From Acidobacteriaceae bacterium (GTDB lineage Bacteria; Acidobacteriota; Terriglobia; Terriglobales; Acidobacteriaceae): DNA of 17,632 nucleotides. Numbering within the stretch: position 1 is the first letter of the stretch; the number at the start of each line of letters is the position of its first letter. This document shows, piece after piece, positions 15,691 through 17,632 of the stretch. The DNA is taken from NCBI GenBank assembly GCA_025462805.1, contig JAOAPJ010000175.1, forward strand, positions 1 through 17,632, written 5' to 3'. Under the pieces are notes generated by a model. The model saw nothing but the letters and a program-made list of their open reading frames with translations, ran no database searches and was not told the DNA's origin. Made by a program: the position numbers and the translations under genes.

Positions 15691-16644
15691 TCACTCACGC
15701 TGGTCCGAGCGCCTCGGCTGCCATCGATAGATTCGCTGCGAATTCGCCATGAAGAACTTCTCTTCGGCGGTTTCGCCTTTGCTTGCGACGAACTGCCGAA
15801 CGATCGCAAGGGTCTCCCCGTAGCTCGCTATATGGTCGCTGTTCGGCCAATCGCTGCCGAAGAGCAGCCTGTCTTCTCCGAACAGCGACCATATGCATTC
15901 GAGTTTCGCCTCATAAGGGGCGACGTTGCGATCCAGACGGCCCTCTCGTCTCACGGGAACCTCGGACAGCTTTGCGACAACTCGTGGTGCAGTGGCCAGC
16001 TCCTGCAGTCGAGCACGATAGTCCGTTCGCTCGCTTGCACTGTCCGGCTGCTGAGCGTTGGGCAAATGGTCGATCACTATCGTCAGCTCCGGAATCCGCT
16101 GCGCTACGCCAACCAGCGCACGGATGAGGCGGGGATCCGGGTTCGCGCTCTCCAGCACGAGACCGAACCGCGCCAACCGCCGCAACCCGTCAACGAAGCT
16201 TGGCTCCTGCAGAGCCGTCGCCAGGTCACGCTTCCATAAGTTTCCGTAGCGGATACCGAGGAACAGCGGGCTGCGGTGCAGGCGTTCCAAATCGCCGGCA
16301 AAGCTCGGGTCCGATGGCTCAAGGTTACCGACCATCCCCACCATTACAGGGTAGCGTTCGACCGTATGAAGGAGCCAGTCATTGTCGCTTTTGAGCGGGC
16401 TCGCTTCGATCGCGATCGCCCCGACCACACCGTATCTTCCGGCGATTCGCTCGTATCGAGGCGGGAGCGAAGGACGGCGGATCACATCGCCCGGCTCGGG
16501 CCAGGGTACGCCATCCGGCCGGCGTGGATCGAAAAGGTGAATGTGGGCATCGATGATGCGGCGAGGGACCGCTGCAGCCAGCGTCAGGCGTGGTACCGTC
16601 ATCGCCACAGCAGTTGCGCCACACAGAAAGTTTCGTCGATTCAC
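15691..16644 (-). CDS. Tat-exported metal-dependent amidohydrolase (lactonase-like, amidohydrolase 2 family)
   Basis: A 317-residue TIM-barrel hydrolase. The N terminus MNRRNFLCGATAVAMTV, ending near TLAAAVPRR, is a twin-arginine signal, so the folded metalloenzyme would act in the periplasm. The mature part starts with the metal motif IDAHIHLFDP (His34, His36). It continues with a strand-end His193 (IVIDHLPN), VAKLSE (223-228) and FGSDWP (262-267, Asp265), which are the usual amidohydrolase 2 motifs. Closest named relatives by motif are L-fuconolactonase and L-rhamnono-lactonase-type enzymes, so a sugar-lactone substrate is a reasonable inference but not shown. The start is a GTG at 16644, chosen because it puts the twin Arg at residues 3-4; its ribosome site is weak. 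It lies 75 bases after the GH109-like gene and is probably co-transcribed with it. Confidence 0.8.
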   Translation of the reverse strand: MNRRNFLCGATAVAMTVPRLTLAAAVPRRIIDAHIHLFDPRRPDGVPWPEPGDVIRRPSLPPRYERIAGRYGVVGAIAIEASPLKSDNDWLLHTVERYPVMVGMVGNLEPSDPSFAGDLERLHRSPLFLGIRYGNLWKRDLATALQEPSFVDGLRRLARFGLVLESANPDPRLIRALVGVAQRIPELTIVIDHLPNAQQPDSASERTDYRARLQELATAPRVVAKLSEVPVRREGRLDRNVAPYEAKLECIWSLFGEDRLLFGSDWPNSDHIASYGETLAIVRQFVASKGETAEEKFFMANSQRIYRWQPRRSDQRE

Positions 16645-16719
16645 GGGATATAGGATGTGACTCGCACCGTGCCCGACGCAAGCACGCTTGTCGTAATCGA
16701 ACAGGAGGAAAGCGTCACA

Positions 16720-17632
16720 TTAGTTACGCGCGCCGCCGATCGGTGAGCCCGACCGTTCGTGCCAGCGGCCGCGTGTGAAGTCTGGGAACCTCGCCGGGCC
16801 GCTCCCCGCCTGCAGCGACGCCGCGCTCAGCGGCCCGGGTGCAGACCACGATGCAGCATCGTATACATCCAGATCCGGCGCGAGTCCTTTGCGCATGCAA
16901 TCCAGCAACCGATACAGCATGATGTAGTCCATACCGCCATGCCCGCCGGCCTTGCGCGCCACGTCCCCTTCCTGGCGCCACAACGGGTGCTCATATTGCT
17001 TGTACGCATCCAGGCTTGCCCACTCTTCTTCACCCTTCTGCCCGTCCAGGTAGATACGCGGCGGATAGTCGGTGAAGATGCCCTTTGTTCCGGCAACAGT
17101 GTTGATGCGGTCGTATGGCCGTGGGTTCGAGACATCGTGCTTCAGCGTGATGGTGAGCCCATTCGCCGTCTTGATCAACGACGTATTCATGTCACCGGTG
17201 ATGTAGCGCTCCGCCCAGCGTGGGTCTCCCTTGTCGAGATGAGCGCTGCGGTATGCATCCAGACCGCGCTGCGGAGTGCTCATGGAGACGAGATAGTCGA
17301 AACGGTCACCGCGATTGATACCCATATAGTTCGCGACCGGGCCGAGTCCGTGCGTGGGATACAGGTTGCCATTGCGCTCCGTGTGTACAGTTCGGCGCCA
17401 CAGCCCCTCCCCCTGCTTCGAGAACAGCTCCTCCCGTAGATCGTGCAGGTAGGCTCCCTCTCCATAGAGAAGATCGCCGAGCAGGCCCGCATGCACCATG
17501 CCTAGCACCAGCGTCTCGTTGTATCCATAGCAGCAGTTCTCGAGCATGATGCAGTGCCGCTTGGTCGCCTCTGAGGTGTTCACCAGCCGCCAGCAGTCGT
17601 CAATTGTCGTGGCGGCAGGCACCTCCACCGCA
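16720..17632 (-). CDS. GH109-like / Gfo-Idh-MocA family protein, 5'-partial
   Basis: The C-terminal 300 or so residues of a protein of the NAD-dependent glycosidase family GH109 (alpha-N-acetylgalactosaminidase type), which is built on the Gfo/Idh/MocA fold. Recognisable stretches are HCIMLENCCYGYNE, GEGAYLHDLRE, YPTHGLGPVANYMGINRGD, FDYLVSMSTPQRGL, GHGGMDYIMLYRLLDC and DVYDAASWSAPGPLSAASL. The frame runs off the right edge, and the GTG at 17628 is an internal Val of the family's V-P-A segment. The N-terminal Rossmann NAD-binding domain and any signal peptide therefore lie outside the window. Family enzymes use tightly bound NAD in an oxidation/elimination mechanism. An ordinary oxidoreductase is possible, but the HGLGP and ENCCY motifs favour GH109. 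Confidence 0.82.
   Translation of the reverse strand, partial: AVEVPAATTIDDCWRLVNTSEATKRHCIMLENCCYGYNETLVLGMVHAGLLGDLLYGEGAYLHDLREELFSKQGEGLWRRTVHTERNGNLYPTHGLGPVANYMGINRGDRFDYLVSMSTPQRGLDAYRSAHLDKGDPRWAERYITGDMNTSLIKTANGLTITLKHDVSNPRPYDRINTVAGTKGIFTDYPPRIYLDGQKGEEEWASLDAYKQYEHPLWRQEGDVARKAGGHGGMDYIMLYRLLDCMRKGLAPDLDVYDAASWSAPGPLSAASLQAGSGPARFPDFTRGRWHERSGSPIGGARN

Noticed and set aside
1..17632. CRISPR arrays, tRNA/rRNA genes, insertion sequences, att sites and phage genes
   Set aside because: No repeat-spacer pattern, RNA-gene signature, transposase or terminal inverted repeats were seen on either strand.

Overview
The window is dense, GC-rich bacterial DNA carrying an L-rhamnose utilisation locus flanked by carbohydrate-processing genes. 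It looks like an acidobacterium of the Acidobacteriaceae/Terriglobales type. The reasons are the very large Oar-like TonB-dependent receptor with an N-terminal carboxypeptidase-regulatory-like domain, the companion TPR lipoprotein-sized protein, the fused RhaE-RhaW enzyme, and the divergent RhaT. This assignment is inference from protein style; there is no rRNA in the window.

Layout. At the left edge, on the + strand, are the 3' part of a clan GH-A (GH39-like) glycoside hydrolase and, 3 bases later, an AraA-family sugar isomerase. They run convergently into a minus-strand block. Read right to left, that block is: rhaI (L-rhamnose isomerase), rhaEW (rhamnulose-1-phosphate aldolase fused to an SDR lactaldehyde dehydrogenase), rhaB (rhamnulokinase), a decayed fragment of lutA/lldE (L-lactate oxidation), and a regulator joining an IclR-type helix-turn-helix to a periplasmic-binding-protein-like sensor. 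It continues with a TonB-dependent receptor with its own promoter region and a terminator, and an exported TPR protein. rhaT (rhamnose/H+ symporter) diverges from rhaI. At the right edge, on the minus strand, are a partial GH109-like/Gfo-Idh-MocA protein and a Tat-exported amidohydrolase (lactonase-like).

How it works together. The TonB receptor probably takes up a rhamnose-containing saccharide across the outer membrane, and RhaT imports rhamnose across the inner membrane. RhaI, RhaB and RhaE convert it to DHAP and L-lactaldehyde, and RhaW oxidises the lactaldehyde to L-lactate. The lutA fragment directly after rhaB suggests that the ancestral operon continued into lactate oxidation.

The most interesting signal is regulatory. 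The rhaI-rhaT intergenic region holds a perfect 10+10 bp palindrome containing TGGAAA/TTTCCA half-sites. These are the half-sites known for the E. coli IclR operator, and the locus encodes a regulator whose DNA-binding domain is IclR-like but whose sensor is a sugar-binding-protein fold. A second TGGAA/TTCCA palindrome sits at the predicted start of transcription of the TonB receptor. This suggests one regulon spanning outer-membrane uptake, inner-membrane transport and catabolism.
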